A stretch of DNA of 64,000 nucleotides, taken from contig NZ_JAPYPS010000010.1 of the NCBI RefSeq assembly GCF_029937575.1, positions 24,588 to 88,587 on the forward strand. The letters are read 5' to 3'. The stretch's first letter is position 1; every line of letters begins with the position of its first letter. The position numbers and the translations under genes are program-made. Source of the DNA: Nocardioides sp. (GTDB lineage Bacteria; Actinomycetota; Actinomycetes; Propionibacteriales; Nocardioidaceae). Shown one piece after another: positions 17,189 through 25,309 of this stretch. The notes beneath the pieces were generated by a model that was given only the letters and a program-made list of their open reading frames with translations, searched no databases and had not been told where the DNA came from.

Positions 17189-18895
17189 GGCGGCGGCGCG
17201 CACCTTGGCTGCGAGCGTCGGATGGTCGTCGGCGGTGCCGCCGTGCTCCGCGATCCAGTCGTAGCAGCCCTGACGGTCGGCATGGCACATCACGCCCACG
17301 ACGTCACCGGGCAGCGCCTGGCCGACCAGCGCCGACAGGACCGCCACCTCCGTCGGGTAGGCGGGAACGCCCGAGACGCCCACCCGCTCGGCTCCCGCCC
17401 GCATCAGTGCCTCCAGCTCCTCGGTCGAGCGTCCTCGCAGGTACTTCTCCTTGTGACCGATCGCGACGACGTCACTGTCCCGGGCCGCGATCTCGCCGAG
17501 CTTCTCGATCAGGTCGTCGGTGCGGTCCCCGACCACCCCGAGACCGAGCAGCAGCCGCCCGCCCTGCTGGCGGACTCCGTTCATGATCTCCATGAGCGCC
17601 TCCAGGCCCGCCTCGTTGTGCGCCAGGTCCATCACGACCGACACCGGCGTGGCCTCCTGGGAGGAGGCGGGCAGGCTGAAGAAGTTCATCCGACCCGGGT
17701 TGTGCTCCGCGTCGGGCAGGAAGGTGCGCAGGCCCTCGACCACCACGTCACGGGGGATCCCGATCGCCAGCGCGGCCGACGCCGCGGCCAGCGTGTTCTC
17801 CACGTTGAAGCGCGAGAGACCCGCGAGGGTCATCGGTACGTCGACGAGCTCGATGAGGGGGTCGGGATCGGCGTTGGCGCGCAGCACCGACACCCAGCCG
17901 TCGATGACCACCGTGGCCCGCCCGCGCTCGCTGAGCGTGTCCCGGACGCCGGGCGCGTCGACGTCGCGGGAGAAGACCCATGGCTTGGCGCGGACCGCGG
18001 TGCGCATGGCGTAGACCCGAGGGTCGTCAGCGTTGAGCACGGCCCACCCGCCCTTGCGCGTGATCCGCGGCACCACCGCCTTGACCTCGGCGAGCTGGTC
18101 GACGGTGTCGATCCCCTGCTGTCCCAGGTGGTCGGCCGTCACGTTGGTGACCACCGAGACGTCGTTGTGGACCAGGCCGATGCCCTTCAACAGGATCCCG
18201 CCGCGAGCGGTCTCGGTGACGGCGAGCTCGACCTCCGGGTGCGCCAGCACCCGACCAGCCCCGCTGGGACCCGAGTAGTCCCCGGACTCGACCATGGTCC
18301 CGTCGACGTAGATGCCGTCGGTGTTCGACCACCCGACGTGCAGCCCGCGCGTGCGGGCTATGTGGGCGATCATCCGCGACGTCGTGGTCTTGCCGTTGGT
18401 GCCGGTCACGGCCACGACGGGCACGTGGGGCGTGATCGTGGTGGGGCCGGGCCCCCGCTCTGCCGCGGCGACGCGTGCGGCCGCCGTACTGACCGCGGAC
18501 TCGATGTCGGCACCTGGTACGGCGTCCAGGACTGCTCCGACGGCCCGCCCCATCTCCTGCGCACGGATGCGGTGCAGCCACGGGAACGCCACCACCACCT
18601 GGTGCGGGTCGCGGGTGGAGCGCACCCGGACCGCGAGCCGGGCCGTGCCGGCCTCCTGGGCCACCTGACGGACCAGCCGAGCGACCGCGCGCATGGCGAA
18701 CCGCTGGCGGAACCCGGTGTCCGGCGCACCGGGACGCGCCCGCTGCAGACCGATGCGGCGGGCGAAACGCGTCGCGGTCTCCTCGGAGGCCACCGACAGC
18801 CCGCCGACGTCCAGGGTGAGCTTGATGGCGGCGCGCGGGAAGTACAGGTTGGGGCCCTCGAGGACCCGGAGCTCGATGAGGGAGGAGACCGTCAC
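17180..18895 (-). CDS. cyanophycin-synthetase-like Mur ligase lacking the ATP-grasp domain
   Basis: A 571-residue protein. Residues 1-145 resemble the CphA N-terminal domain: LRVLEGPNLYFPRAAIKLTLDVGG aligns with the CphA opening, and HQVVVAFPWL...MGRAVGAVLDAVPGAD aligns with the end of that domain. After only about 20 linker residues comes a Mur-ligase domain with P-loop GTNGKTTTSRMI (165 onward). Further matches to CphA are TARGGIL, NVTADHLG, GIDTVDQLAEVKAV and LNADDPRV. The roughly 330-residue ATP-grasp domain of CphA is missing. It should form an amide bond by an acyl-phosphate mechanism, possibly adding an amino acid to an acidic side chain. Substrate unknown. Confidence 0.85.
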   Translation of the reverse strand: MTVSSLIELRVLEGPNLYFPRAAIKLTLDVGGLSVASEETATRFARRIGLQRARPGAPDTGFRQRFAMRAVARLVRQVAQEAGTARLAVRVRSTRDPHQVVVAFPWLHRIRAQEMGRAVGAVLDAVPGADIESAVSTAAARVAAAERGPGPTTITPHVPVVAVTGTNGKTTTSRMIAHIARTRGLHVGWSNTDGIYVDGTMVESGDYSGPSGAGRVLAHPEVELAVTETARGGILLKGIGLVHNDVSVVTNVTADHLGQQGIDTVDQLAEVKAVVPRITRKGGWAVLNADDPRVYAMRTAVRAKPWVFSRDVDAPGVRDTLSERGRATVVIDGWVSVLRANADPDPLIELVDVPMTLAGLSRFNVENTLAAASAALAIGIPRDVVVEGLRTFLPDAEHNPGRMNFFSLPASSQEATPVSVVMDLAHNEAGLEALMEIMNGVRQQGGRLLLGLGVVGDRTDDLIEKLGEIAARDSDVVAIGHKEKYLRGRSTEELEALMRAGAERVGVSGVPAYPTEVAVLSALVGQALPGDVVGVMCHADRQGCYDWIAEHGGTADDHPTLAAKVRAAASP

Positions 18896-18928
18896 CCGCG
18901 CGACGTTAGCGCCTGCGTGGAGGAAGAC

Positions 18929-19708
18929 TCACGCGCCCATCGCGTGGAACCCCCCGTCGACGTGGACGATCTCACCGGTCGTGGCCGGGAAGAAGTCCGA
19001 GAGCAGGGCGCACACGGCCTTGGCCGTCGGGGCGTGGTCGGAGTTGTCCCAGCCGAGTGGCGCCTTCGTCTCCCACATGGCCTCGAGGTCCTCGAACCCC
19101 GGGATCGCCTTCGCTGCGAGGGTCTTGAGCGGTCCGGCTGCGACCAGGTTGACCCTGATGCCCTCGGGTCCCAGGTCGCGGGCCAGGTAGCGCGAGCACG
19201 ACTCGAGCGCCGCCTTGGCGACCCCCATCCAGTCGTACACCGGCCACGAGACGCTGGCGTCGAACGTCAGCCCGACGATCGACCCACCCTCGCCCATCAG
19301 CGGCTTGGCGGCCATCGCCAGGGACTTCAGAGAGTACGCCGAGACCTGCACCGCCTGCGAGACGTCGTCCCAGGGGCCGGTGAGGAACTTGCCTCCCAGC
19401 AACGTCTCGGGGTTGCCGTAGGCGATGGAGTGCACGACGCCGTCCAGGTGGGCGTCGTCCCCCAGGTGCTCGCGCACCGCGTCCGCCAGCCCCGCCAGGT
19501 GCTCCTGGTCGGTCACGTCGAGCTCCAGCACCGCAGGCTCCACGGGGAGCCGCTTCGCGATGCGCCGCGTGATGCCCAGCGCACGGCCGAAGTTGGAGAT
19601 CAGCACGGTCGCGCCCTGCTCCTGAGCGACCTTGGCGGTCGCGAAGCCGATGGACGAGTCCATCGTGACGCCCGCCACGAGGATGGTCTTGCCGTCGAGA
19701 AGTCCCAT
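18929..19708 (-). CDS. fabI: enoyl-[acyl-carrier-protein] reductase (NADH), InhA type
   Basis: A 259-residue SDR-family enoyl-ACP reductase, the last reductive step of each type II fatty-acid elongation cycle. The nucleotide-binding turn is GVTMDSSIG (13-21), and HSIAY has Ser94. Catalytic Tyr158 and Lys165 lie in VYDWMGVAK, the FabI-specific Y-x6-K spacing. These positions equal the InhA numbering, so it is InhA-like and likely of the isoniazid/triclosan-target class. It lies 3 bp downstream of fabG on the same strand, the same mabA-inhA arrangement known in mycobacteria. Confidence 0.95.
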   Translation of the reverse strand: MGLLDGKTILVAGVTMDSSIGFATAKVAQEQGATVLISNFGRALGITRRIAKRLPVEPAVLELDVTDQEHLAGLADAVREHLGDDAHLDGVVHSIAYGNPETLLGGKFLTGPWDDVSQAVQVSAYSLKSLAMAAKPLMGEGGSIVGLTFDASVSWPVYDWMGVAKAALESCSRYLARDLGPEGIRVNLVAAGPLKTLAAKAIPGFEDLEAMWETKAPLGWDNSDHAPTAKAVCALLSDFFPATTGEIVHVDGGFHAMGA

Positions 19709-19711
19709 GGT

Positions 19712-20449
19712 TCAGTGCCCCATTCCTAGTCCGCCGTCGACGGGGATGACCGCCCCGGTCACGTATGCCGCTCCGTCACTTGCCAGCCAGGTCACCGCGG
19801 AGGCGACCTCGGTCGGGTCGGCGTACCGGCCCAACGGCACCTGGGTGCGGATCGCCGACTTCTGCTCGTCGCTCAGCACCGCGGTCATGTCGGTGTCGAC
19901 GAAGCCGGGTGCCACGACGTTGGTGGTGATCGAGCGTGAGCCGAGCTCGCGCGCCAGCGAGCGGGCCAGTCCGACCAGCCCCGCCTTGGACGCCGCGTAG
20001 TTCACCTGTCCGGGAGAACCGAGCAGGCCGACGACCGAGGAGATCAGGATGATCCGCCCCCGACGAAGCCGCAGCATGCCCTTGGCCGCTCGCTTGGCCA
20101 GCCGGAACGTCCCGGTGAGGTTCGTGTCGATGACGCTCGACCAGTCCTCCTCCGACATCCGCAGGATGAGCGTGTCGGCCGTGACCCCCGCGTTGGCCAC
20201 CAGCACCTCGACCGGCCCCAGCTCGGCCTCGATCGTCGCGAAGGCAGCGTCCACCGCCGCCTGGTCGGTGACGTCGCAGGTGACGTCGAGCGTCCCCGCG
20301 GGTGCACCACCGCTACGTGTGGTCACCGCGACCTTGTCGCCCTGGGCCACGAAGGCCTCCGCGATGGCGCGGCCGATGCCCCGGTTGCCTCCGGTGACGA
20401 GGACGACTCGGGGTGTCTTGCTGGTGCCCGCAGGGGCTGTCTCACTCAC
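19712..20449 (-). CDS. fabG: 3-oxoacyl-[acyl-carrier-protein] reductase
   Basis: A 245-residue classical SDR that reduces 3-ketoacyl-ACP with NADPH. VLVTGGNRGIGRAIAEAF (TGxxxGxG motif) begins at about residue 16. VANAGVT follows, then a catalytic Ser in ISSVVGLLGSPGQ and the Tyr-x3-Lys motif in NYAASKAGL. The C-terminus VTGAVIPVDGGLGMGH is the usual tetramer/cofactor edge. It is the first gene of a two-gene operon with fabI. The upstream 180 bp hold a striking nested inverted repeat (20541-20597). Confidence 0.95.
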   Translation of the reverse strand: MSETAPAGTSKTPRVVLVTGGNRGIGRAIAEAFVAQGDKVAVTTRSGGAPAGTLDVTCDVTDQAAVDAAFATIEAELGPVEVLVANAGVTADTLILRMSEEDWSSVIDTNLTGTFRLAKRAAKGMLRLRRGRIILISSVVGLLGSPGQVNYAASKAGLVGLARSLARELGSRSITTNVVAPGFVDTDMTAVLSDEQKSAIRTQVPLGRYADPTEVASAVTWLASDGAAYVTGAVIPVDGGLGMGH

Positions 20450-20540
20450 GCTGCTCGACGCTAGCGATTACCGCGGGGTAGTCCTATCCGCGGCTCGGCG
20501 CGGGCGCGACCCGACGCGGCTCGCGGCGTCCAGGGGACGT

Positions 20541-20597
20541 CGTTTGGTCCCAAACGACAAGGATTCGGCCCCGAACGTTGTCGTTTGGGACCAAACG
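20541..20597. repeat. nested inverted repeat between dodecin gene and fabG
   Basis: Two perfect 20-bp arms, 20541-20560 (CGTTTGGTCCCAAACGACAA) and 20578-20597, flank a 17-bp spacer. Each arm is itself a near-palindrome (CGTTTGG two bases CCAAACG). The spacer contains a third small stem, TTCGG/CCGAA (20564-20568 and 20571-20575). The element lies 34 bp after the dodecin stop and 92 bp before the fabG start. It could terminate dodecin transcripts, act as an operator for fabG-fabI, or be a mobile REP-like element. Its AT-containing arms stand out from the surrounding GC-rich DNA. Confidence 0.9.
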
Positions 20598-20630
20598 GCA
20601 CCACCTGGTGCCGACAGCCGGACGGCAGGC

Positions 20631-20846
20631 CTACTCGTCGTCCTCGAGTCGGAAACCCAGCTTGAGGCCGACCTGGAAGTGCTCCACGGTGTCGTCCTTG
20701 ATCTGCCCCCGGACCTGGGTGATCTCGAACCAGTCGAGGTGCCGCAGGGTCTGGCTGGCTCGTTCGATGCCGTTCTTGACGGCCTGCTCGATGCTCTCGG
20801 GCGAGGTGCCCACGATCTCTGTCAGGCGATAGGTGCGGTCAGTCAT
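20631..20846 (-). CDS. dodecin family flavin-binding protein
   Basis: A 71-residue dodecin. It has the RLTEIVGTSPESIEQAV start, the TLRHLDWFEI segment with the Trp that stacks on flavin, and the C-terminal strand FQVGLKLGFRLED. Dodecins form hollow 12-mers that bind and buffer riboflavin/FMN or CoA. ATG 20846 (MTDRTY) is the usual family start; an ATG two codons earlier is possible. It is minus-strand, monocistronic and divergent from the gene at 20890. Confidence 0.92.
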   Translation of the reverse strand: MTDRTYRLTEIVGTSPESIEQAVKNGIERASQTLRHLDWFEITQVRGQIKDDTVEHFQVGLKLGFRLEDDE

Positions 20847-20889
20847 GGCCACACCCTAGAGTGCCTGGTCCCGCGCGTAGGCTGAGGAC

Positions 20890-21219
20890 ATGGCACGGGA
20901 GCACCAAGGGTCAGGCGAGGCGATCCGGATCACGACAGCGGCGGCCAATCGCGCTGACGACATCCGAGCACGTCAGAAGCGCTACCTGCTCTCCATGAGT
21001 CTGCGCACGCTCTGCTTCGTGGGAGCCGTTCTCGCCTCGTTGGCCGGCATCGACTGGCTCTGGCCCTTCCTCATCGCCGGTGCGCTGGTGCTGCCCTACA
21101 TCGCCGTCGTGATGGCCAACGCGGCAGCCAACCTCACCGACGGGTTCAAGCTGCGCGAAGCCGACTTCAGTCGTCGAGAGCTCGAGCCCGGTCGCTCGTC
21201 ACACGCCTCCGAGCTCTGA
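20890..21219 (+). CDS. DUF3099-family membrane protein
   Basis: A 109-residue protein with a basic N-terminus containing RQKRYLLSMSLRTLCFVGAV, characteristic of DUF3099. Two transmembrane segments (about 40-56 and 60-78) are followed by a short charged tail. The family is confined largely to actinobacteria and its function is unknown. It lies 27 bp upstream of the next small gene on the same strand, so the two may be co-transcribed. Confidence 0.85.
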   Translation: MAREHQGSGEAIRITTAAANRADDIRARQKRYLLSMSLRTLCFVGAVLASLAGIDWLWPFLIAGALVLPYIAVVMANAAANLTDGFKLREADFSRRELEPGRSSHASEL

Positions 21220-21246
21220 CGTCGACGCGAGTGAGACGCTGGAGAC

Positions 21247-21432
21247 ATGGAACCTGACGTCTGCTCCGCCAAGGGCTGCTCAGCACCGGCCACGTGGCAG
21301 CTGCTGTGGAACAACCCCAAGCTGCACACTCCGGAGCGCCGCAAGACCTGGCTCGCCTGCGACGACCACAAGACGTCGCTGTCGCAGTTCTTGAGCGCGC
21401 GGAACTTCCTCAAGGACGTCGTCGCCCACTGA
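21247..21432 (+). CDS. small Cys/His protein, probably zinc-binding
   Basis: A 61-residue protein conserved (from memory) across actinobacteria, without a named function. CSAKGC near the start and CDDH near residue 38 provide three Cys and one His, a plausible zinc site. Trp and basic residues (WQLLWNNPKLHTPERRKTWL) lie between them. It follows the DUF3099 gene by 27 bp. Confidence 0.75.
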   Translation: MEPDVCSAKGCSAPATWQLLWNNPKLHTPERRKTWLACDDHKTSLSQFLSARNFLKDVVAH

Positions 21433-21510
21433 CCCTCTGGGTCCCGGGACCGCGGCGACAACCCGACAGACTGTCGAAGCCGCGTACGGCGGCTCGGCCT
21501 GCGGTGGGGG

Positions 21511-22509
21511 TCAGCCGCCGATGGCCGACATCGAGCGCGTCGGCTGCAGAAAGGTCTCGTCGTCGATCCCGTGGCCGGGTGCCTTCCCGCGCATGGCGAT
21601 GACCCACAGGCGGGCGATCTCCTCGTCGTCCGCACCGCGGCGCAGCGCCGCCCGCAGGTCCGACTCGTTGCGAGCGAAGAGACAGTTGCGGATCTGGCCG
21701 TCCGCGGTGAGGCGCACCCGGTCGCAGTCCCCGCAGAAGGGCCTGGTGACCGACGCGATCACGCCCACGGTGGCGGGACCGCCGTCGACGAGGAACTTCT
21801 CGGCGGGGGCGCTCCCTCGCGGCTCCTCGGCCGGGGTCAGGTCGAACTCCTGGTCGAGGGCGGCGAAGATCTCGTCGGCGGTGATCATGCCGTCGCGCGA
21901 CCAGCCGTGCTGCGCGTCGAGCGGCATCTGCTCGATGAAGCGCAGCTCGTAGGAGCGCTCCAGGCACCAGCGCAACAGCTCGGCAGCCTGGTCGTCGTTG
22001 ACTCCGCGCATCAGCACCGCATTGACCTTGACCGGGCCGAGGCCAGCCGCCGCGGCGGCCTCGAGGCCCGCCACCACGTCGTCGAAACGGTCGCGCCGCG
22101 TCATCTCGTGGAACGTGTCGCGGCGCACCGTGTCGAGGCTGACGTTGACCCGGTCGAGACCGGCGTCGGCCAGCGCCTGCGCGGTGCGTGCGAGACCCAG
22201 CCCATTGCTGGTGATCGAGAGCTCGAGGTCAGGACTGATGGCGCGGGTCCGGGCGACGATGTCGACCAGTCCCCGCCGCACGAGGGGCTCGCCGCCGGTG
22301 AACCGCACCTCGTCGACCCCGAGGCGCTCCACGGCGATGCGCACCAGGCGCACCACCTCGTCGTCGTCGAGCACGTCGTCGTTGGGCAGCCAGTCGAGCC
22401 CCTCGGCCGGCATGCAGTACGAGCACCGCAGGTTGCAACGGTCGGTCAGGGACACACGAAGATCGGTCGCCACACGTCCGTAGGCGTCGGCGAGCGGAAG
22501 GACCTGCAT
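21511..22509 (-). CDS. moaA: GTP 3',8-cyclase (molybdenum cofactor biosynthesis)
   Basis: A 332-residue radical-SAM enzyme that, with MoaC, converts GTP to cyclic pyranopterin monophosphate. The N-terminal [4Fe-4S] motif is CNLRCSYC (Cys25, 29, 32). The SAM-binding TGGEPL is near residue 73. The second cluster site is FCGDC plus the downstream RNCLF Cys. The C-terminus ends in Gly-Gly (SAIGG), which MoaA needs for activity. No other moa/moe genes are in the window. It is divergent from the SURF1 gene. Confidence 0.95.
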   Translation of the reverse strand: MQVLPLADAYGRVATDLRVSLTDRCNLRCSYCMPAEGLDWLPNDDVLDDDEVVRLVRIAVERLGVDEVRFTGGEPLVRRGLVDIVARTRAISPDLELSITSNGLGLARTAQALADAGLDRVNVSLDTVRRDTFHEMTRRDRFDDVVAGLEAAAAAGLGPVKVNAVLMRGVNDDQAAELLRWCLERSYELRFIEQMPLDAQHGWSRDGMITADEIFAALDQEFDLTPAEEPRGSAPAEKFLVDGGPATVGVIASVTRPFCGDCDRVRLTADGQIRNCLFARNESDLRAALRRGADDEEIARLWVIAMRGKAPGHGIDDETFLQPTRSMSAIGG

Positions 22510-22555
22510 GCCCCTACCCTACGGGTCGTCGGATAGCCCGCGGAGATAGATTTCG

Positions 22556-23380
22556 GTGGTGCAGTCCTTCCGGTTCCTCCTCAGTCGACGCTGGGCAGTC
22601 TTCGCCCTGGTCGTCGTGCTCCTCGCCTACGCGGCGTGGTGGCTGGGCGAGTGGCAGTTCGGTCGGCTGGACGACCGGAAGCAGAGCAACGCCATCATCC
22701 GCGCCAACGAGGCCAGGGACCCCGCACCCGTCGACGCCGTCCTCACGCGCGCAGAGGCGGTCGACGAGGATCAGGAGTGGCGCCAGGTGACAGCGACGGG
22801 CACCTACGACACGGACAACACGATCATCGTGCGCTACCGCAGCGGACCCTCGGGCGAGCCCGGGGTAGACGTGGTCGTACCCCTGGTGACCGCGTCCGGC
22901 AACACGCTCGTCGTGGACCGCGGCTTCCTGCAGATCGACACCCGCTCGGCGGACATCGGGGACGTGCCACCCGCACCGACCGGCGAGGTCACCATCACCG
23001 GCTGGGTGCGAGTCGACGGCAGCGGCGACAGCACCGAGGTGGTGGACCTGTCCGCGCGTGCGATCAACTCCCAGCGCATCGGCGAGGCGATCGGTCGACC
23101 CACCTACGGCGGTTTCGTCGACCTCACCACGGAGGCGCCTGACCCGGACAGCCCGCTCCTCCTGCGCGAGCTCCCCGAGCTCGACAACGGCCCGCACTTC
23201 TTCTACGGCCTCCAGTGGTGGTTCTTCGGGGTGCTCGCGCTGTTCGGCTTCGGCTACCTCGCCTACGACGAGCTCAAGCGGGGTCCCCGGGGCGAGCGCC
23301 CTCACCGCCCGCAGCGCCCTCGGCGGCCTGAGCGCGTGCGGCGCACGAACGTGCCGGCTGCCTACCAGCGCAAGGGCTGA
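22556..23380 (+). CDS. SURF1-family cytochrome c oxidase assembly protein
   Basis: A 274-residue SURF1 protein. It has an N-terminal transmembrane helix (about 10-28), a large extracytoplasmic domain opening with LGEWQFGRLDDRK and containing DRGFLQID, and a C-terminal helix (about 222-240, QWWFFGVLALFGFGYLAYDEL). It helps insert heme A or stabilise CtaD during aa3-oxidase assembly. ctaA and ctaB, encoded about 18 kb away, make that heme. Starts GTG 22556 or GTG 22559. The C-terminal tail is Arg/Pro-rich. Confidence 0.92.
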   Translation: MVQSFRFLLSRRWAVFALVVVLLAYAAWWLGEWQFGRLDDRKQSNAIIRANEARDPAPVDAVLTRAEAVDEDQEWRQVTATGTYDTDNTIIVRYRSGPSGEPGVDVVVPLVTASGNTLVVDRGFLQIDTRSADIGDVPPAPTGEVTITGWVRVDGSGDSTEVVDLSARAINSQRIGEAIGRPTYGGFVDLTTEAPDPDSPLLLRELPELDNGPHFFYGLQWWFFGVLALFGFGYLAYDELKRGPRGERPHRPQRPRRPERVRRTNVPAAYQRKG

Positions 23381-23399
23381 GCGCGGCTCGCAGCTCGCG

Positions 23400-25286
23400 T
23401 CAGACGGGGTCGACCACAGCCTCCTCGACGAAGAACTGGGTGCGGTAGAGGTCGGCGTACAGCCCCTCCTGCGCCAAGAGCTCGCTGTGCGTGCCGAACT
23501 CCACGATCCGGCCCTCGTCGAGCACCAGGATCTGGTCGGCGTTGCGCACCGTCGAGAGGCGGTGGGCAATGACCAGGGACGTCCGGCCCTCCAGTGCGGC
23601 GTCCAGCGCGCGCTGCACCGCCGCCTCGGACTCGCTGTCCAGGTGCGCGGTGGCCTCGTCCAGCACCACGATCGAGGGCGACTTGAGCAGCAGTCGCGCG
23701 ATGGCCAAGCGCTGCCGCTCCCCACCGGAGAGCCGGTAGCCACGGTCGCCGACGACGGTATCGAGTCCGTCGGGGAGATCGCGGACGAGGCGCTCGACCT
23801 GGGCTGCCGCAAGTGCGTCCCAGATCTGCTCGTCGGAGCTCCCGGGACGGGCGTAGAGCAGGTTGGCGCGGATGGTGTCGTGGAACATGTGGGCGTCCTG
23901 GGTCACGTAGCCCACGACGTCCTCCAGGGACTGCAGCGTGACGTCGCGTACGTCGTGGCCACCGACGCGCACGGCGCCGCCCTGTGCGTCGTACAGGCGA
24001 GCGACGAGGTGGGTGATCGTCGACTTGCCCGCGCCGGACGGACCGACGAGCGCGACCATCTGACCGGGCTCCGCGACGAACCCGACGTCGGTCAGCACCT
24101 GGGCGTGCTCGCGCGACTCGGTGCGGCGCAGCGCCTCCAGCGAGCCGAGGGACACGTCGTCGGCCCGGGGGTAGGTGAAGGAGACGTGGTCGAACTCCAG
24201 CCGAGCGGCAGTGGTGGGCAGCGCGACCGCGTTGTGCTTCTCCGAGATGAGCGAGGGCAGGTCGAGGACCTCGAAGACCCGTTCGAAGCTCACGAGGGCC
24301 GTCATCACGTCGATGCGGACGTTGGAGAGCCCCTGCAACGGTCCCAGCAGCCGCAGCAGGAGGGTCGCCAGGGCCAGCAGCGTGCCGACCGTGAGGGAGC
24401 CGTTGATCGCCAGGTAGCCACCCACGCCGTAGACGAGAGCGGTCGCCAGCGCGGGGACCAAGGTCATCGCCGCACCGAAGACCCGGGTGATCAGGGAGAT
24501 CCGGATGCCGAGGTCGCGCACGTTCGCCGCCTTGGTGCCGAAGAGCGCGTCCTCCTCGCCGCGACGGCCGAACAGCTTCAGCAGCATGGCACCACCGACG
24601 TTGAAGCGCTCGGTCATCAGGTTCCCGAGATCGGCGTTGCCGTCCATCTGCTGACGAGTCAGCCCGGCCAGTCGTGCACCGACCCAGCGGGAGACGATGA
24701 ACAGGATCGGGAAGAGGAGGAGGCACAGGAGCGTGACCTGCCAGCTCAGGAACAACATCGTGATGCCGACGACACCCACCGCGATCACGTTGGACACCGT
24801 GCTCCCGAGAGCAGAGGTGAATGCGCGCTGTGCACCGATGACGTCGTTGTTGAGGCGCGAGACCAGCGCACCGGTCTGGGTGCGCGTGAAGAAGGCGAGC
24901 GACTGGCGTTGGACGTGACCGAAGACCTGGGTGCGCAGGTCGTAGATGAGTCCCTCCCCGATGCGGGAGGAGAACCAGCCGCCGAGGATCGCCAACGCGG
25001 CGGTGAACAGGGCGACTCCGACCATGGCCAGGGCAGCGGTGGCGACGACACCCTTGTCCCCGGCGATGATCCCGTCGTCGACGGCGTACTTCACGAGCAG
25101 CGGCAGGACCACGACCATCGCGGCGTCGATGACGGTGACTCCGAGGAAGACGGAGATGAGGCGACGGTGCGGACGGGCGAAGCCGAGGACACGCCGAACG
25201 GTCTCGCGGCCCAGCTTGTTGGACACCGCACTACGGTCGGAGCGCAGGTGGCGCCAAGCAGCGGCATTGGGGTTCATGGAGGACAT
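23400..25286 (-). CDS. ABC transporter, fused permease/ATP-binding (exporter type)
   Basis: A 628-residue half-transporter. Six transmembrane helices span about 38-350. The nucleotide-binding domain has Walker A GPSGAGKST, signature LSGGERQRLAIARLL and Walker B SIVVLDEATAHLD followed by the H-loop AHRLST. It should work as a homodimer, since no partner half is adjacent. Such exporters move lipids, peptides or drugs; the substrate is not evident. The start at 25286 (MSSMNPN) has AGGAGGTGG upstream, a strong ribosome-binding site. It lies 23 bp downstream of the enoyl-CoA hydratase gene on the same strand. Confidence 0.92.
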   Translation of the reverse strand: MSSMNPNAAAWRHLRSDRSAVSNKLGRETVRRVLGFARPHRRLISVFLGVTVIDAAMVVVLPLLVKYAVDDGIIAGDKGVVATAALAMVGVALFTAALAILGGWFSSRIGEGLIYDLRTQVFGHVQRQSLAFFTRTQTGALVSRLNNDVIGAQRAFTSALGSTVSNVIAVGVVGITMLFLSWQVTLLCLLLFPILFIVSRWVGARLAGLTRQQMDGNADLGNLMTERFNVGGAMLLKLFGRRGEEDALFGTKAANVRDLGIRISLITRVFGAAMTLVPALATALVYGVGGYLAINGSLTVGTLLALATLLLRLLGPLQGLSNVRIDVMTALVSFERVFEVLDLPSLISEKHNAVALPTTAARLEFDHVSFTYPRADDVSLGSLEALRRTESREHAQVLTDVGFVAEPGQMVALVGPSGAGKSTITHLVARLYDAQGGAVRVGGHDVRDVTLQSLEDVVGYVTQDAHMFHDTIRANLLYARPGSSDEQIWDALAAAQVERLVRDLPDGLDTVVGDRGYRLSGGERQRLAIARLLLKSPSIVVLDEATAHLDSESEAAVQRALDAALEGRTSLVIAHRLSTVRNADQILVLDEGRIVEFGTHSELLAQEGLYADLYRTQFFVEEAVVDPV

Positions 25287-25309
25287 GTGTCCACCTCCTG
25301 GTGCGACAC

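Noticed and set aside
17222..19729. An 835-codon open frame antisense to the Mur ligase and fabI
   Set aside because: It crosses two real genes and their gap, with no recognisable domain.
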